Shown here one piece after another: positions 33,592-45,754 of a stretch of DNA of 64,000 bases; within the stretch, counting starts at the first letter, position 1, and the number at the start of each line of letters is the position of its first letter. The DNA is from Batkoa obscura. Taxonomy: Eukaryota > Entomophthoromycota > Entomophthoromycetes > Entomophthorales > Batkoaceae. The notes beneath the pieces were generated by a model. The model worked only from the letters and a program-made list of their open reading frames with translations, did not search any database and had not been told where the DNA came from. The stretch is taken from assembly GCA_030770535.1 (NCBI GenBank), contig JASVEC010000019.1:310001-374000 (forward strand). Direction: 5' to 3'. The position numbers and the translations under genes are program-made.

Positions 33592-35889
33592 CTAAGTAGG
33601 AATAGGCTTTAAATAGGGATTAAAATACTGAGCCTCATCCAAGAAGGAGTCAGTAACTTTAGGACTACTGCATTTTGTAATGTCAATTGAGTTAGCATGG
33701 CATTCAAAGTTAGGTAATTCTGATTTATATTTACAAACAAAACCATTTGGAGTATTAACCCAGCATTCAGGCGCATGTGGAGTACCCAATAAAATAAAAC
33801 CATTTTGATTATATAAACATCTAGAACCTGCCATTGGACAAATACTATAATCACCCTCAGCTCCACCATCATTTGGTAGATTAATGCATCGTTCTTTAAT
33901 ATTTAGATAAGAATATGGACATTTGTTTTCTTTAAACTCAAATTGAAATTTACATGTATAATGCTGGTTTTTTTTATCCATTATCCAACACGTTGGGGCA
34001 TTTGGATCTAAATATGAATAGCTCAAATTTTCATTATAAGCGCATTGACTATTAGCTGCATTTGGGCAAGGAGGTGGCGGACGTTCTCTATTACAAGTCT
34101 TTATATCAAGATAACCAGCTTCACAAGTAGTACCTAAAAACCCTTTGCCTTTACACTCATATTGTGTTTTACCACGCTTCCAGCAATCAGGCGCAAATCC
34201 ATCTTGTAACTTATAATCAATGCCTAAATTGTTTTTACATTTATCATTATAATTCGGACATGCCATTGGTACTTCACATGCCGTTATATCAATGGATAAA
34301 TTAGGACATTTACCATTAAATTCCGCTTTATAACGACATTGATATGTATTTTCTACTTTAGCCCAACATTCAGGTAAAGTAAAATCCGTATATCGGAATA
34401 TATTAGTGTTTTGAAAAACACATGTATCATCTACTTTAGGACATATTCTTTTTGTTGTTAAAATAGGACAAGTACCTATATCTACTGCACCATCAGGACA
34501 TTTACCATTAAAATCTTTTTTAAATCGACAATAAAAAGATTTAGATCCTTTAATCCAACACTCAGGAGCTTTTGGATTTAAAGCACTAAAATAACCTAAA
34601 TTATTATAATTACATTTGTCCACATTATTTGGACAATTAGGATTAACTACTACCGCTTCTTCTCCTTTACATACACTAATATCTAATACGTTTAATGGAC
34701 AAATACCACCTAATTCGGATTTATATCGACAGACATAACCATTGGGCGTTTTAGCCCAACATTCAGGAGTAGTGGGTGAATTTAAACTAAATAATGAAGT
34801 TTGTCGATATAAACATTTAATTGTTTCTTTAGGACATTTCAATTCATTATCAATGTCAGTAACTACCCCTGGTCGACATGGAGTGGTATCAATAGTTCCT
34901 GTTGGACATTTACCTTCTAATTCACGTTTATATTTACAAGCATAACCACTAATAGTACTTAACCAACATTCTGGTGGTGATTTATCGGTTAATTTAAAGT
35001 TAGCAACGGGTGAATAAGTACATGAAGTACTTAATGGGGGACAATATTGTGGTACAACTTCTGTATTTGAAGAATCGGTTGTAGTATCTTTATAACCACA
35101 TTTTGATAAATGTTGAAAACCTGGGGAACATTGACCTTTATTGCCCATTTCACATAAATAACCGCTTTGAGTAGCCTTCCAACATTTTGGAGCATTTTTA
35201 GTTGTTACCGTTACTGGTATTTCACCATTAAAATAGCAAATGTCTTCTTGTGTAGGACATTTATTTGGAATATCAATATTATTATCGATATCAGGTAATT
35301 TAGTTGAATCATTTAAACAAGACTTAATATCTAAATATCCTAATGGACATTTATTATTTTCTTTTTTAATACAAACATATTCTGATTTATATAGTCCCCA
35401 ACATTGTGGTACCATTGAATTTGTAAATTTAACTTTAATACCAGTATCATAACTACATGAATCTTCTGAAGTTGGACATTTGTTTGGTTTTTTAATAGCA
35501 TTTGGACTATCAATTATGTCTACTGATTCTTTTATTGGAGGTGGGGGTGGAGGTGGTAATGTAGTTTGATTTTTACTAAAAATAGGATAACCACAAAAAC
35601 CTACATTGATATAACAAGGTGGACATTCAATTAAACCTAAATCATCTAAATAATGACATGTATAACCGTTTAATGTTTTTAACCAACATTCAGGAGCAGA
35701 AAATTGATTAGGATAATAATCATAATATCCCATTTTACAAGTAGAACCTAAACTAGGACATTGTAATCCATTTTCTTTTTTAAAACCAAAAGATAAAAAT
35801 TCTTTATCACTATCAATTTTTTGACTATAAAGGGTAGCTGTTAAAGTAAATAAAGTAAATAATATACTTTGTAAAGTTGAGAGTAACAT
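33592..35889 (-). CDS. secreted protein of ten six-cysteine 'PECW' modules
   Basis: 765 residues in one exon. Signal peptide over the first ~22 residues (MLLSTLQSILFTLFTLTATL). The rest is ten modules of about 56-62 residues. Consensus: C-P-x(5-6)-C-x-Y/F-x(8-14)-A-P-E-C-W-x-K-x-x-x-x-Y-x-C-x-Y-K-x-E-L-x-G-K-C-P-x(4)-L-D-I-x-x-C. Each module has six cysteines and an almost invariant Cys-Trp. Modules 1 and 2 are separated by a linker with a run of seven prolines (about 112-118). The C-terminus after module 10 is only about 20 residues, with no membrane or GPI signal. I do not recognise the module in any named family. Disulphide-rich repeats with an exposed Trp suggest ligand or carbohydrate binding outside the cell, but that is inference. 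Confidence 0.8.
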   Translation of the reverse strand: MLLSTLQSILFTLFTLTATLYSQKIDSDKEFLSFGFKKENGLQCPSLGSTCKMGYYDYYPNQFSAPECWLKTLNGYTCHYLDDLGLIECPPCYINVGFCGYPIFSKNQTTLPPPPPPPIKESVDIIDSPNAIKKPNKCPTSEDSCSYDTGIKVKFTNSMVPQCWGLYKSEYVCIKKENNKCPLGYLDIKSCLNDSTKLPDIDNNIDIPNKCPTQEDICYFNGEIPVTVTTKNAPKCWKATQSGYLCEMGNKGQCSPGFQHLSKCGYKDTTTDSSNTEVVPQYCPPLSTSCTYSPVANFKLTDKSPPECWLSTISGYACKYKRELEGKCPTGTIDTTPCRPGVVTDIDNELKCPKETIKCLYRQTSLFSLNSPTTPECWAKTPNGYVCRYKSELGGICPLNVLDISVCKGEEAVVVNPNCPNNVDKCNYNNLGYFSALNPKAPECWIKGSKSFYCRFKKDFNGKCPDGAVDIGTCPILTTKRICPKVDDTCVFQNTNIFRYTDFTLPECWAKVENTYQCRYKAEFNGKCPNLSIDITACEVPMACPNYNDKCKNNLGIDYKLQDGFAPDCWKRGKTQYECKGKGFLGTTCEAGYLDIKTCNRERPPPPCPNAANSQCAYNENLSYSYLDPNAPTCWIMDKKNQHYTCKFQFEFKENKCPYSYLNIKERCINLPNDGGAEGDYSICPMAGSRCLYNQNGFILLGTPHAPECWVNTPNGFVCKYKSELPNFECHANSIDITKCSSPKVTDSFLDEAQYFNPYLKPIPT

Positions 35890-36407
35890 TTTTAATATTT
35901 TAATATAAATAAATAACTAAAAAAATTAAATAGGATGAAATTATTATAATTTAAAATTCTGAATGTTGGCTGATTTTAAAAAATTTGATCTCCCTCTCAA
36001 TTATTTTAGTTTACCATCTCTAATTCAATTTTTAGCTTTAAAATATTAAAATGGCACAAGTTACAGTTGATCATTTTAGATTTTCATAAATTAAAAAATA
36101 AAAATTATCTAATAATGAATTTTACAGTAAAAATTTATACTGCTTTTATAATTTTAATAAACATTTGAATTTTTTATTAAAAAAATTCAAAAAATATATC
36201 ACTGTTTGATCATCATTATGTAAAAAAAAGTACTAATTCTATTTATTTTAAAAAAAGCTAAAAAGTTAAATAACTTGAGTGAATTAACATCACTCCTTAA
36301 CATTTAATAACATATTATTTACTTTGATAGATTCAAGTAATATTCAATATCTTTTCTGTGAAAAGAAAAAAATCAATATCAATCAATATTAATAAATATC
36401 AATAATA
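35890..36407. other. divergent intergenic region
   Basis: Shared upstream region of the Cys-module gene (minus) and the MFS transporter (plus). AT-rich with no clear motif. Confidence 0.4.
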
Positions 36408-38180
36408 ATGAGTAATTTAAAATATCCACCTAAAATACATCGTTATCAGGATAATGATTTTGAAGATGTAGATATTAAATATAGTCATACATTACCTGGA
36501 TTAAGTATGAATAATGACAAAAAAGCATATTTAAATAAAATAAGAAATCAACGTTATACATTATATGAAAATGATAATTTAGAGAATGATCATTCTATTG
36601 TACATTTACCTAAATCTAAATTTATATTAATTATATTTGGGTAAGTTTTTTTAAAATTAATAACAATTAATAATAATAATATAAAAACAAGTTTGTCTTA
36701 ATTAACTAACTAAACTTTGAATTTTTATAGCTTAGCCTTAGTTATTTTCTTATCATTCTTGGATGGTACAATATTAACAACTGCCTTAGCTAATATATTA
36801 AATGATTTTGGTTCATTTGAAGATATGACCTGGGTAGCTGCTTCTTATATGATGACAAGTACAGCTACTCAACCATTATATGGAAAATTAAGTGATATAT
36901 TTGGTAGAAAAGTAACTTTAATGGTAGCTATTTTATTGTTTTCCATTGGTTCTTTATTATGTGGTTTATCTACTAGTTTAATAATGTTAATATGGTCACG
37001 TGCCTTGACTGGTGCAGGTGGAGGTGGATTAATTTGTTTATCTATTATAATTATTAGTGATATTGTACCTTTAAGAAAACGATCAATTTATATGTCTATT
37101 TCAGGATTAATGTTTACATTGAGTAGTCTATCTGGACCATTAGTTGGAGGATTGATATCAGATTTAATTAATTGGAGATGGACTTTCTTTATTAATTTAC
37201 CATTATGTTTAATAGCTATATTAATATTATATTTTTTATTAAATTTACCTAAACCGGTAGGTAATTTTTATCAAAAATTAAAATCTATTGACTATTTAGG
37301 TTTAATATTGTTATTATCAGCAACTAGTTTATTGTTATTAGGCATTGGTTGGGGTGGTAAACAATATAATTGGAATTCATTACAAGTGTTATTACCAATA
37401 TCAATTAGTATATTATTATTTGTAATCTTTATTTATATTGAAAATAATATATCAAAAGATCCAATTATTCCATTAAATATTATTAATAACAATGTATTAT
37501 CTGCCAATATTACAATGTTTTTTATAGTTTTCCCTTACTTCTTTATCCTATTTTATATGCCCATTTATTATCAAGTGTTAAAAGGAGAATCCGCTACCAT
37601 TTCTGGTTTAGAGTTATTACCCATTATGGTATGTACTGTTATCTGTAGTATATTATCTGGTATTTATACTAATAAGACTGGCAAATATAAATTAATGAAT
37701 CAAATGGGTACCTTCCTTATATTGCTAGGTTGCTCTTTATTTGGTATCTTTTTACGTTCTAATATTTCAAGAGTTGAAGAAATGTTTTATTTATTATTGA
37801 TTTCTGGTGGTTTTGGATTATGTATACAAACATCCACAATTATATGTCAAACAGCAACTCTAGAAAAAGAAAGTGCTGTTGTTACTTCTTTAATTAGTTT
37901 TTCTCAATCTATGGGTTCTGTATTTGGTTTAGCTTTATGTTCTATTATTTATAAATTCTATTTGAATGTGAGTTTAACAGAAGCTAATTTAGATATCAAT
38001 CAAGGAGTTGTGGATTCACTATCTTCCATCTCTCAATTAGATGAAGAATCAAAAACACTTGCAATAGAAGCTTTATTTTTTACATTTAAAATGTGCTATA
38101 GATATATGATTCTTGTTTCTGCAATTGCTTTTGTTTCTTCTTTATTTCTAAAACATATTGTTATGCGTCAAGTTAACTAA
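36408..38180 (+). CDS. MFS transporter, DHA2 (14-TM drug:H+ antiporter) family
   Basis: Two exons, 36408-36640 and 36731-38180, joined within a Gly codon, giving 560 residues. An ~70-residue charged cytosolic N-terminus is followed by a predicted 14-helix transporter. Family signatures are LDGTILTTALANI in helix 1, WVAASYMMTSTATQPLYG in the loop to helix 2, motif A as GKLSDIFGRK, and the antiporter motif C region GPLVGGLISD in helix 5. Members export drugs, toxins, siderophores or amino acids at the plasma membrane or vacuole, driven by protons. The substrate cannot be assigned. No biosynthetic cluster is next to it. Confidence 0.9.
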
Positions 38181-38720
38181 ATTATAAATCTAAATATTAA
38201 AGTTAGATTATTAAATTGAAACCATACCTTCTGCTTACTTTATTATTTGTAAGACATATTGTTATATAACAAGTAAACTAAATAGATAAGTTTATTGATT
38301 AAAGTTAAATTAGATAAAATTATAGTTTAAATCATTTAATTCCAATTAATACTCTTTGATTTTTTCACTTCTTTGTTCATTATAAGGGACTGACTTCTAA
38401 AATAATATTGTATTTGATATTAAAATTTTATTTTATTTAATTCTAAATAAAAATTCAAAACTAAAAAGTTTATCTATGATAAAGTTTATTATTTATCAAT
38501 AGTTCTTTAATGCGTTTTTTGTAATTGGATTACTTATTATAATAACAGTTATAATGTCATCGTTATACAAAAAGTATTAAATAATTAATCGAATAGTGAT
38601 ATTTAGTATAATAACAGCCTATTACTATTATTGTTATTATTGTTATTATTCTAATTGAGTATAATAGCGGATTAATAGTAGATTAACTTGAATTTATTAT
38701 AATAATTCAAAGGTTGTAAT

Positions 38721-38822
38721 ATATAGAGGTGTTTTTTAGTCTCATTATTTTCTATTTTTAAGCGCTACTTGAGTGGGAAGATTATTGATAAAATCCTTAA
38801 ACACAAAAATACATCCCTATAT
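38721..38822 (-). mobile_element. MITE-like element
   Basis: ATATAGAGGTG start, TTTAAGCGCTACTTGAGTGG core, ATACATCCCTATAT end. Confidence 0.7.
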
Positions 38823-38934
38823 ATTTAGTAAATTTAATAATTAGCTTATTAACTAGTATTATCCTATTAAACTCTGTAAACAATTTATTTACAATTTACT
38901 TTTTAAACTTGTATTAATTCTATTTTTAAATAAT

Positions 38935-39040
38935 ATATGGGGATATTTTTTTTGATTTCATTATTTTTTCCATTTTTAAGCGCTATTTGAGTGGGAAGAT
39001 TGTTAGTAAAATTCTTAAACACAAAAATACGTCTCCATAT
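38935..39040 (-). mobile_element. MITE-like element
   Basis: ATATGGGGATATTTTTTTTG start, ATACGTCTCCATAT end. Confidence 0.75.
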
Positions 39041-39273
39041 CTACAAATCTTTTTAAGATCATTAGTTGTATAAAAAGAATACAATAAATATTTTATTTTC
39101 TGATACTCTAAAAATAATTATTAAACTATTTATTTCAAATAATATTAAACAATATTATAAAAATTCAAAAAATTCATAGCATAAGCAACTAAAAACACTC
39201 AAAAATAAGAATCCAAATTAAATTTTATTTTTCAGAATTAATTTTAATATTAAATTACCAAGCTAATAAACCT

Positions 39274-41198
39274 TTATTTTTCATCTTCGGAACTAAGATA
39301 AACTTTTGCATTAATATCCACTTTTTGTTCACTTTTTTCAGAACCTGAATAATAAGTTTCTGATTCTTCCGTAGTTAGTCCAGTAACATTCATTATATTT
39401 CTAGTATGATTATCAGATGGAGGATGCATTTCGGAATTATCTATAAAATAATTTAAGTTTAATTTTATATAAATAGTTAATTAATTACTTTGATTATTAC
39501 TATACTGATGTTGCCATGTAGTAGCATTTATTAAATCCTAAAACAATTGATTTAGTTTAGTTTAGTTTAATTTTATTATTATTATTATTATTATTATTGT
39601 TATTATTATTATTATTATTATTATATAACATAAATTTTACTCTTGAATTATATTTTACTTGTGATGGATATTCATCTTCAAAAGATAAGTCAGAAGCAAT
39701 TGGATGGTTTGGTGAACTTATAATAATACCTGGATTAGCTTCATTTTTTAGACTTTGAGATAGAACTTGATTTGTATTATTTAAAGGAGTTTTTATAGAA
39801 TCATTAAGCGGCACAGTTAAATTATTAATCATGTCTGTCTTTGTCGATTCATTATTGATATTTTCTGTAATTAAATAAAATATTAGAATTATTAATAATT
39901 AGAGTTCATTATAGTAGTAACTTAATCCTTTACCTTGTTTATTTAATTCATCTTCCTCTTCACTTAATTCACCATCTTCTTTTTGATTGTTTGAATTATC
40001 ATTGGCTGATATATTGATTTGGTTACTCTTAGGAGTCATATTAAATTCATTTGAAACTACAATTATATCGTTATTATGATCTTGATTACAATTATTTTTA
40101 TCATCAATTAATTCAATTGTATCTTTTATTACAATGCAATTGTTTGATGAATTATTAAAATCCTTTGAAGTACTATCTACTTTATCTACATCATCTTGGT
40201 CACAATAGTTTAAAACTCTCTAAAAAAATAAATTGAAATTAAAGAAATCAAATTATAAATCATTACGTTTTTTCTATTCTTTGGCTTACGACGAGTTGTT
40301 TTCTTAACTGTATTATTTAAGCTACCATTGTTATTATTTACAGTAGGGATAAGTGAATTATAATCAATAATAGGTCTATTAAAAGCTGTATTATTTTTAC
40401 TTCTAACTCTAGGATTATTATGATGTTCACGCTCTATAATTGGTATTTGACTATTTTGATTAACTCTTTCAGGTTCAATAACTGATCTTTGACTATTTTG
40501 ATTGACTTTCTGAGATTCTATAGGTTGTACTTGACTATTTTGATCCTCATTATTATTTATTCTTTTTGATCTTTTAAACTAAATTAAAATAAGTATTTAT
40601 ATAACTAATAAAGATAACCAAATATACTTTAGATGATAATGGATTAATATGAATATCTTCTACATTTAGGTTAAGACGTTTTGAGATAAAATCCGCTCTA
40701 TGAATCTGAAAACAAAATCAATTAAAAAATTAAAAAGTCAAAAAATTCATTTACTCCTTGATTATCTTTTGTTACGATAAAACACTTTTCATCTGAAATT
40801 TCTTCATAGGTGCCTCTAGCCACTTTTCTTGACCCCTCTCTCTATAGAATTGGAATTAATATGCTACTAATTAATATTTAAATAAATTTACTATTGTTTC
40901 TTGAATTTCAAATCTACCTTGATTTAATTCTAAATTAAAAGGTAATTGAATTTGATCACCAAATTTCAATTGAGCTAAAAAAACATAATAAGAATAAAAT
41001 CAATAAGTTTAAAATTAATTGAAAACGAATAAATTTACTTAATAACTCAAAATGATAAAATTTATTTTTACTTTCCCCTTTAGCTTGACCTATACTTGAC
41101 CTCGAAAAATTAATAGTATGAAAGCCATTATCATTTTGATTAGTATTAACTTGTTGTTGTTGATTCATTTGTCTTGAATTACAAGGTTGATTATTCAT
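39274..41198 (-). CDS. EAF-like transcription elongation factor (multi-exon)
   Basis: Many short exons with introns of about 50-65 bases. Exon 1 is 41198-41039; the last exon ends at 39274 with EEK-type acidic residues. The N-terminal ~110 residues resemble the EAF domain (ELL-associated factor): GFHTINFSRSSIG, then KFGDQIQLPFNL, then EKCFIVTKDNQGIHRADFIS, which parallels E-C-x-L-I-I-N-H-D-T-G-E-C-R-L-E-K-L-S of EAF. The rest is Asn/Ser-rich, with an acidic EDGELSEEEDEL patch, a (GTT)-type low-complexity zone and an acidic Ser-rich C-terminus (TGLTTEESETYYSGSEKSEQ), as expected for an EAF transactivation region. EAF binds ELL and stimulates RNA polymerase II elongation in the nucleus. One intron seems to hold an (ATT)n microsatellite at about 39575-39623. 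Exon details beyond the N-terminus are approximate. Three decayed paralogues follow. Confidence 0.55.
39575..39623. repeat. (ATT)n microsatellite
   Basis: About 16 trinucleotides with one GTT interruption. Read on minus it is either a poly-Asn run or, better, part of an intron between DEYPSQ and DLINATTW of the EAF-like gene. Confidence 0.8.
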
Positions 41199-42475
41199 TT
41201 TTAAAGTTGAAAAATAAAAATAAAATGTTTTTTATAGGTTTTTTTAGTTTTTCAAGTATTGAAAAGTCTTCCTTTTCATTGGTTGGATTAGAACCTATGA
41301 ATATAAAATTGAATAAACTCAAAATACAAAATAAATTAAGTTGAAAAGTAATTAGCAGAGGGTTCATTAATTATTTGGTTTTTGGTGATATTGAAATTCA
41401 TAAGGTAGAGTAAATCCAAAAGATCTTATTTGACTATACTAACTCATAAACTCTATATCACACACTTAAGATAGAGTTAGATAAGGGCATAAAAAATGAC
41501 TGTTTTATTTGAACTGACTTTTTAGATTGAAGAAAGTAAGCACAATATAGAATGAATTTAAACTCAGTTAGAAGGATAACAAATGCAATAATTGTATTTT
41601 ATTTTACCTAGTCTCTTTTGTTTATACTTATTTTTATTTTAATAGTTTACACAAATTATTATTATTTTAATATGAGATAGTTTTATATTTTTAATACATT
41701 TTTAATAGTTTTACTTTTAACCCTTTTCTTAAATGAGATAATTGACTTCAATTTAATAGCAAATAATATCCAAAAAAAGGTGACTATCTTTTTATTCATT
41801 TTTATAATTTGTATTAATACTAACAAAAAAACTCAAAACATGTACTAATTTTTATCTGTTATTATAATAATAATAACAAAGAAGTTAACTTAAATGTTAT
41901 CTTTGTTTTATTTTAATATATAATAAATAAAAATCAAGTATTCACTTCTAATAAACAAAGATCAATAAGATATTGACAATCTACTTTTAATTTTTATCTC
42001 AATTTAATTCATCACCAACATAAACATATATTACACTTATATTATATTATCAAACTGAAAGATACTTATTGTCCAATGAAGGATAATCCGTAGTTTTATG
42101 AGTATTAAAAGCTCAATTCTATTTGTTCAATAAAATTTCTTTGTATATCAGAAAAAACATTTTAAAAATATTTAAAATGGTGAGTACACGCAACTTTTCC
42201 AATTTACTATACTATTTTCATATTAAATATGATATTTGAGTTAAGAAAAGTACTTATAATTCATTAGATTAACTTCATCCGAAAAGGAGCTTACTTTCTG
42301 AGCTAATTTACTCATGGGGTATTTTTTTGGCTTTATTACTTTTTCCATCTTTTAAGCGCTAATTGAATGAAAAATTTGTTGCTAAAATTCTTAAACACAA
42401 AAACACATCCCCTCATTTATCTTTTTTTGGCCATTTATTTTACTTTCTTTTAAGTAGCTAGATTGTCAATAACTG
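41199..42475. other. intergenic with one short element
   Basis: No gene seen. A short-element copy lies at 42312-42417. Confidence 0.5.
42312..42417 (-). mobile_element. MITE-like element
   Basis: TCATGGGGTATTTTTTTGGC start, ACACATCCCCTCA end. The TA flank is altered on both sides. Confidence 0.65.
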
Positions 42476-43416
42476 CTATCTTGATCTTCTTGTTTTTAGA
42501 AGCTGTATTTGATTACTATAAGTTGATGAATCAATTCCATCTCTTAGCTCCACTGTATCTTTTACATCTAAATATTTATTTGATAAATCCTCGAAAGCTA
42601 TTGGATCACCATGGGAACTTTTAACAATATAAAGAAAATGATTATTATTATTTTCTATACTTCTAGTGTCATTAGAGACGGTTATAGTTGAATTTAGATT
42701 ATAAATAGGACTAATTAAAGTTTGTGTATTGTTGCATTTAACACTGGGTTTAATATGAGATTTAGAAACTATTGACTTTCTTAAAAGTTCTTCAGTATAT
42801 TGGTAGAAAAAATAGGTCAATTAACTATAAATCAATCAATCAATCAATATTACTTTTGTTTTTGTTTTCTAGAACCGAGAACCCTCAGTATGTAAAGGCC
42901 ATTGTGAAACAGATTCAGCAATATAATCCTAGAACTATCTTGAATAAAAACTACTAACAACAATAGAATAATTTAACCCATTGCTACTATCGACTAATAT
43001 AATGAAACTTTTTCTATTATTATTTTCTACAAGTTCCTCTGATGACTTTATCTCTCCTAATTCTCTATCAATATTGATTTAAAATGCTAATTATTAACTG
43101 CTTTCATTTCTACATTCATTAATTCATAAACTCGAAAACTAGTACGATTTTTTTTAAGAATACAAGGTAACTTAAGTTGATCTTCAAACTGGCCATGATC
43201 TTTGAAGAAAATCAATAAATAGGTAAGACTTAATTTGAATTTTTCAAGATTACTTAATAACTCGAAGAGCCTAAAATCCTTATTATCATCTCTTTCAGTT
43301 TCAGTTAAACCGGATTCGATAAAGTGAATATTACAAAAGTCAGTAAGCTTGATTAATAATAGTATCTTGGATTTCCTCTTGCTTTTGCTTTAGATTAGAA
43401 TCCAAACTAGTCTCAT
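42476..43416 (-). pseudogene. decayed EAF-like paralogue, copy C
   Basis: On minus, pieces in the same order as the EAF-like gene: FCNIHFIESG...RLFELLSN (matching FHTINFS...FELLS), GQFEDQLKLPCILKKN (matching KFGDQIQLPFNL), then in the last open stretch VKDTVELRDG (matching IKDTIELIDD). In-frame stops interrupt the N-terminal part (for example TTACTGACTTTTGTAATAT near 43350), and the conserved central exon with the EEISDEKCFIV match is not found. No functional start is present: the nearest ATG gives a 7-codon frame. Host-gene duplicate, not a mobile element. Confidence 0.6.
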
Positions 43417-44150
43417 CTTAAAATTGAAATTGATGACGAATTGATTTCTTAGTTTTTATTATTAAGCACCAAAATTCAATTTTATTGGTTTAAAATGAAA
43501 TAAATTAAAATTAACTTTGATGTGAATTCAAGGAATAGAATATGGGGATGTATTCTTGTTTAATAGTTTTACTAACAATCTTTCCGCTTAAATAACGCTT
43601 AAAAAATGGAAAAAGTAACAAAAATCAAAAAAAAATATCCCTATGTTCTTCAGTATCCTTTTTTCACTGTTTTTGAACTTTAAAATTTCAACTATTTTCA
43701 AAATTCATTATCATAGATCTAATTAACAATTAATAAAATTGTTACTTTTTAATATCATTGATTAAGGTAATTCATTTCCGAATCTGTAATATATGTACGT
43801 ACTCGAAAATCCAAATTAGTGTTAAAATAGCAATAGATCAAAGGTACTAATAATTTCATATAGAAATAGTTTAGTATCCTATACTTAAACATCTGTATCA
43901 AAGTTATTAAAGCTAATAAAGTAATTTTATCAACTTTTAATTCCTATGATTTATTAATAATGTTTAATAAAGTGACCAAGTTTTATTAAATTATTTTGTA
44001 ACATTAAAATAATCAATGTTAGTAAAATTTAATATAAATCCCAATGTTTATTTAGATGAGATAGAAACTAAGAATATTCCATAATTTTTGAGTAAAAATA
44101 AAATAAATAGTAAACTCAATTTAAGATAAGTTAACTAACTCTTCAAACTT
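43417..44150. other. intergenic with one short element
   Basis: Between decayed copies C and D. Holds a short-element copy at 43540-43644 and otherwise AT-rich sequence. Confidence 0.5.
43540..43644 (+). mobile_element. MITE-like element
   Basis: TATGGGGATGTATTCTTG start, AAATATCCCTATG end. Core TTAAATAACGCTTAAAAAATGG. Confidence 0.7.
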
Positions 44151-44995
44151 ACTTGTAAGCTGAGCTTTGCTTTTTTTTCCTGCTTCTCCTAAAGCTTTCA
44201 TTCTGCTGTCAAATTTTGCTATTTTATTAACAGTATTGACAATTTCATCTTCAACTTTTATATTATTATTAATTTCATCACCATTTTTAACCATTTTATT
44301 ATTACCAGTTATAGTGCTATTTACAATTTCCTAAAAAATAAACGTTGATAAGTGTTTTTTTAATATTTTAATTATAATAAATTTTGTATATGCTAATCTT
44401 TCAATAACTTTATATTTAATAAAATCCCTACCTCTATTGCTTTTAGCTATTATACTTACTTTCCTGTCATTGGTGTTATTACAATTACTTTGGGTCAAAT
44501 TGACAAGTTTATTTTGATTTGTGTTAAGCCCTACAAATCAAAATTAATTAAAATTTAATAGATTATATAAAACCTGTATTATTATTATTATTTATGATTT
44601 ATTGATTCACAAAATGAATTGAAATGTTAAGTATTGATCTAGGGATTAATCCTAGATGGAAATTTAATGTTTAAAGCATTATATGATTGAGTATAATAAT
44701 ATATGGGAGTGTTTTTTAACTTCATTATTTTTTCCATTTTTTAAGCACTATTTGAGTGGAAAATTTGTTAGTCAAATTCTTAAAAACAAAAATACATCCC
44801 CATATTATAGGATCTATTTTATTAGTTTGATTTTGACTAATAACTTCTACTATATCTATCAACTCATTTCAATTATCAACCATGAATTTACCATATCACT
44901 TTAAGTATTATCATTATAGGATTTGCTTCATTAATTTGAGAATTATTTACAACAAAGTCAACCATACTAATAAGATTACTACCCACTTTTAAGTC
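44151..44995 (-). pseudogene. fragmentary EAF-like paralogue, copy D
   Basis: Minus-strand pieces that recall the low-complexity and C-terminal half of the EAF-like gene: NSQINEANPIMII (compare LKNEANPGIII) near 44900, KLVNLTQSNCNNTNDRK near 44500, and a lysine-rich KFDSRMKALGEAGKKSKAQ near 44210. It is interrupted by the short element at 44701-44805 and cut off upstream by the 462-bp LTR-like repeat at 45019. The match is weaker than for copies B and C, and no N-terminal domain remains. Confidence 0.35.
44701..44805 (-). mobile_element. MITE-like element
   Basis: ATATGGGAGTG start, ATACATCCCCATAT end. Confidence 0.75.
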
Positions 44996-45018
44996 TGCTG
45001 GATCATTTTGTTTATCAA

Positions 45019-45480
45019 TGTGAAATCTGGTACTCAGTGTTTGCAGTCAAAAACAGTTATTGCCTGCTTGACTACACTATAAGTCGAAAGGTCTTAGTTT
45101 ATGTGACTAAGATAGACTTGCATTATAAAGAATAGCACGTAATAGGCTACAGACTGTATAAAACAAATACAATAGACAATACTAATGTAAAATCTACGTA
45201 AAATATTATTAAGAAAACTTAGTGGCTTTATTAAATGTTCGAGATATCAGTGAATAATTCAATTAAAAAGCCTCGAGCTATTATGTTTTAGAATCTCTTT
45301 TATATTCCGATAAGTATAAATATCAAGACGAGAGGATAGTATTCTTTGAGACGAAGATAGAAATTCTCATAGCAAATCAGAATGAGAGCATGGGACTAAT
45401 TATCTCTATAATCGAGAACACAACAGCCTAAGCAATTGTTATGCTATAATTAACCATGGGGCTGACAAAGCGATATTCCA
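45019..45480 (+). repeat. 462-bp LTR-like repeat, copy B (solo)
   Basis: TGTGAAATCTGGTACTCAGTG start, GCGATATTCCA end. Same length and orientation as copy A at 13353. Flanks on either side do not form an obvious target duplication. It interrupts the gene-relic zone, and short elements lie just beyond it. Confidence 0.55.
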
Positions 45481-45526
45481 CAGGTTAAAAGCATAACTCC
45501 AAGCACAAGTACAAAATCAAAAAAAA

Positions 45527-45633
45527 ACTGGAAGTGTTTTTTTTGGCCTGATTACTTTTTCCGTCTTTTAAGCACTATTTAAGTAGAAAGATTGTTAGTC
45601 AAACTCTTAAACACAAAAATACATCCCCACTAT
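45527..45633 (-). mobile_element. MITE-like element
   Basis: Left end worn (ACTGGAAGTGT), core GTCTTTTAAGCACTATTTAAG, right end ATACATCCCCACTATA. Confidence 0.65.
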
Positions 45634-45648
45634 AATAATAAGTACAAC

Positions 45649-45754
45649 ATATGGGAGTGTTTTTTTGACTTCATTATTTTTTCCATTTTTTAAGCACTAT
45701 TTGAGCGGAAAATTTGTTAGGGAAATCCTTAAAAACAAAAATACATCTCCATAT
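45649..45754 (-). mobile_element. MITE-like element
   Basis: ATATGGGAGTG start, ATACATCTCCATAT end. Very similar to the copy at 44701, so the two may share a recent source. Confidence 0.75.

Larger units (their letters stand above)
38181..39273. other. intergenic with two short elements
   Basis: Contains short-element copies at 38721-38822 and 38935-39040 in the same orientation, and a (TTATTG)n-type tract at about 38625-38655. Confidence 0.55.

Noticed and set aside
44683-44904. 73-codon plus frame
   Set aside because: Almost wholly inside a short element and its flank.
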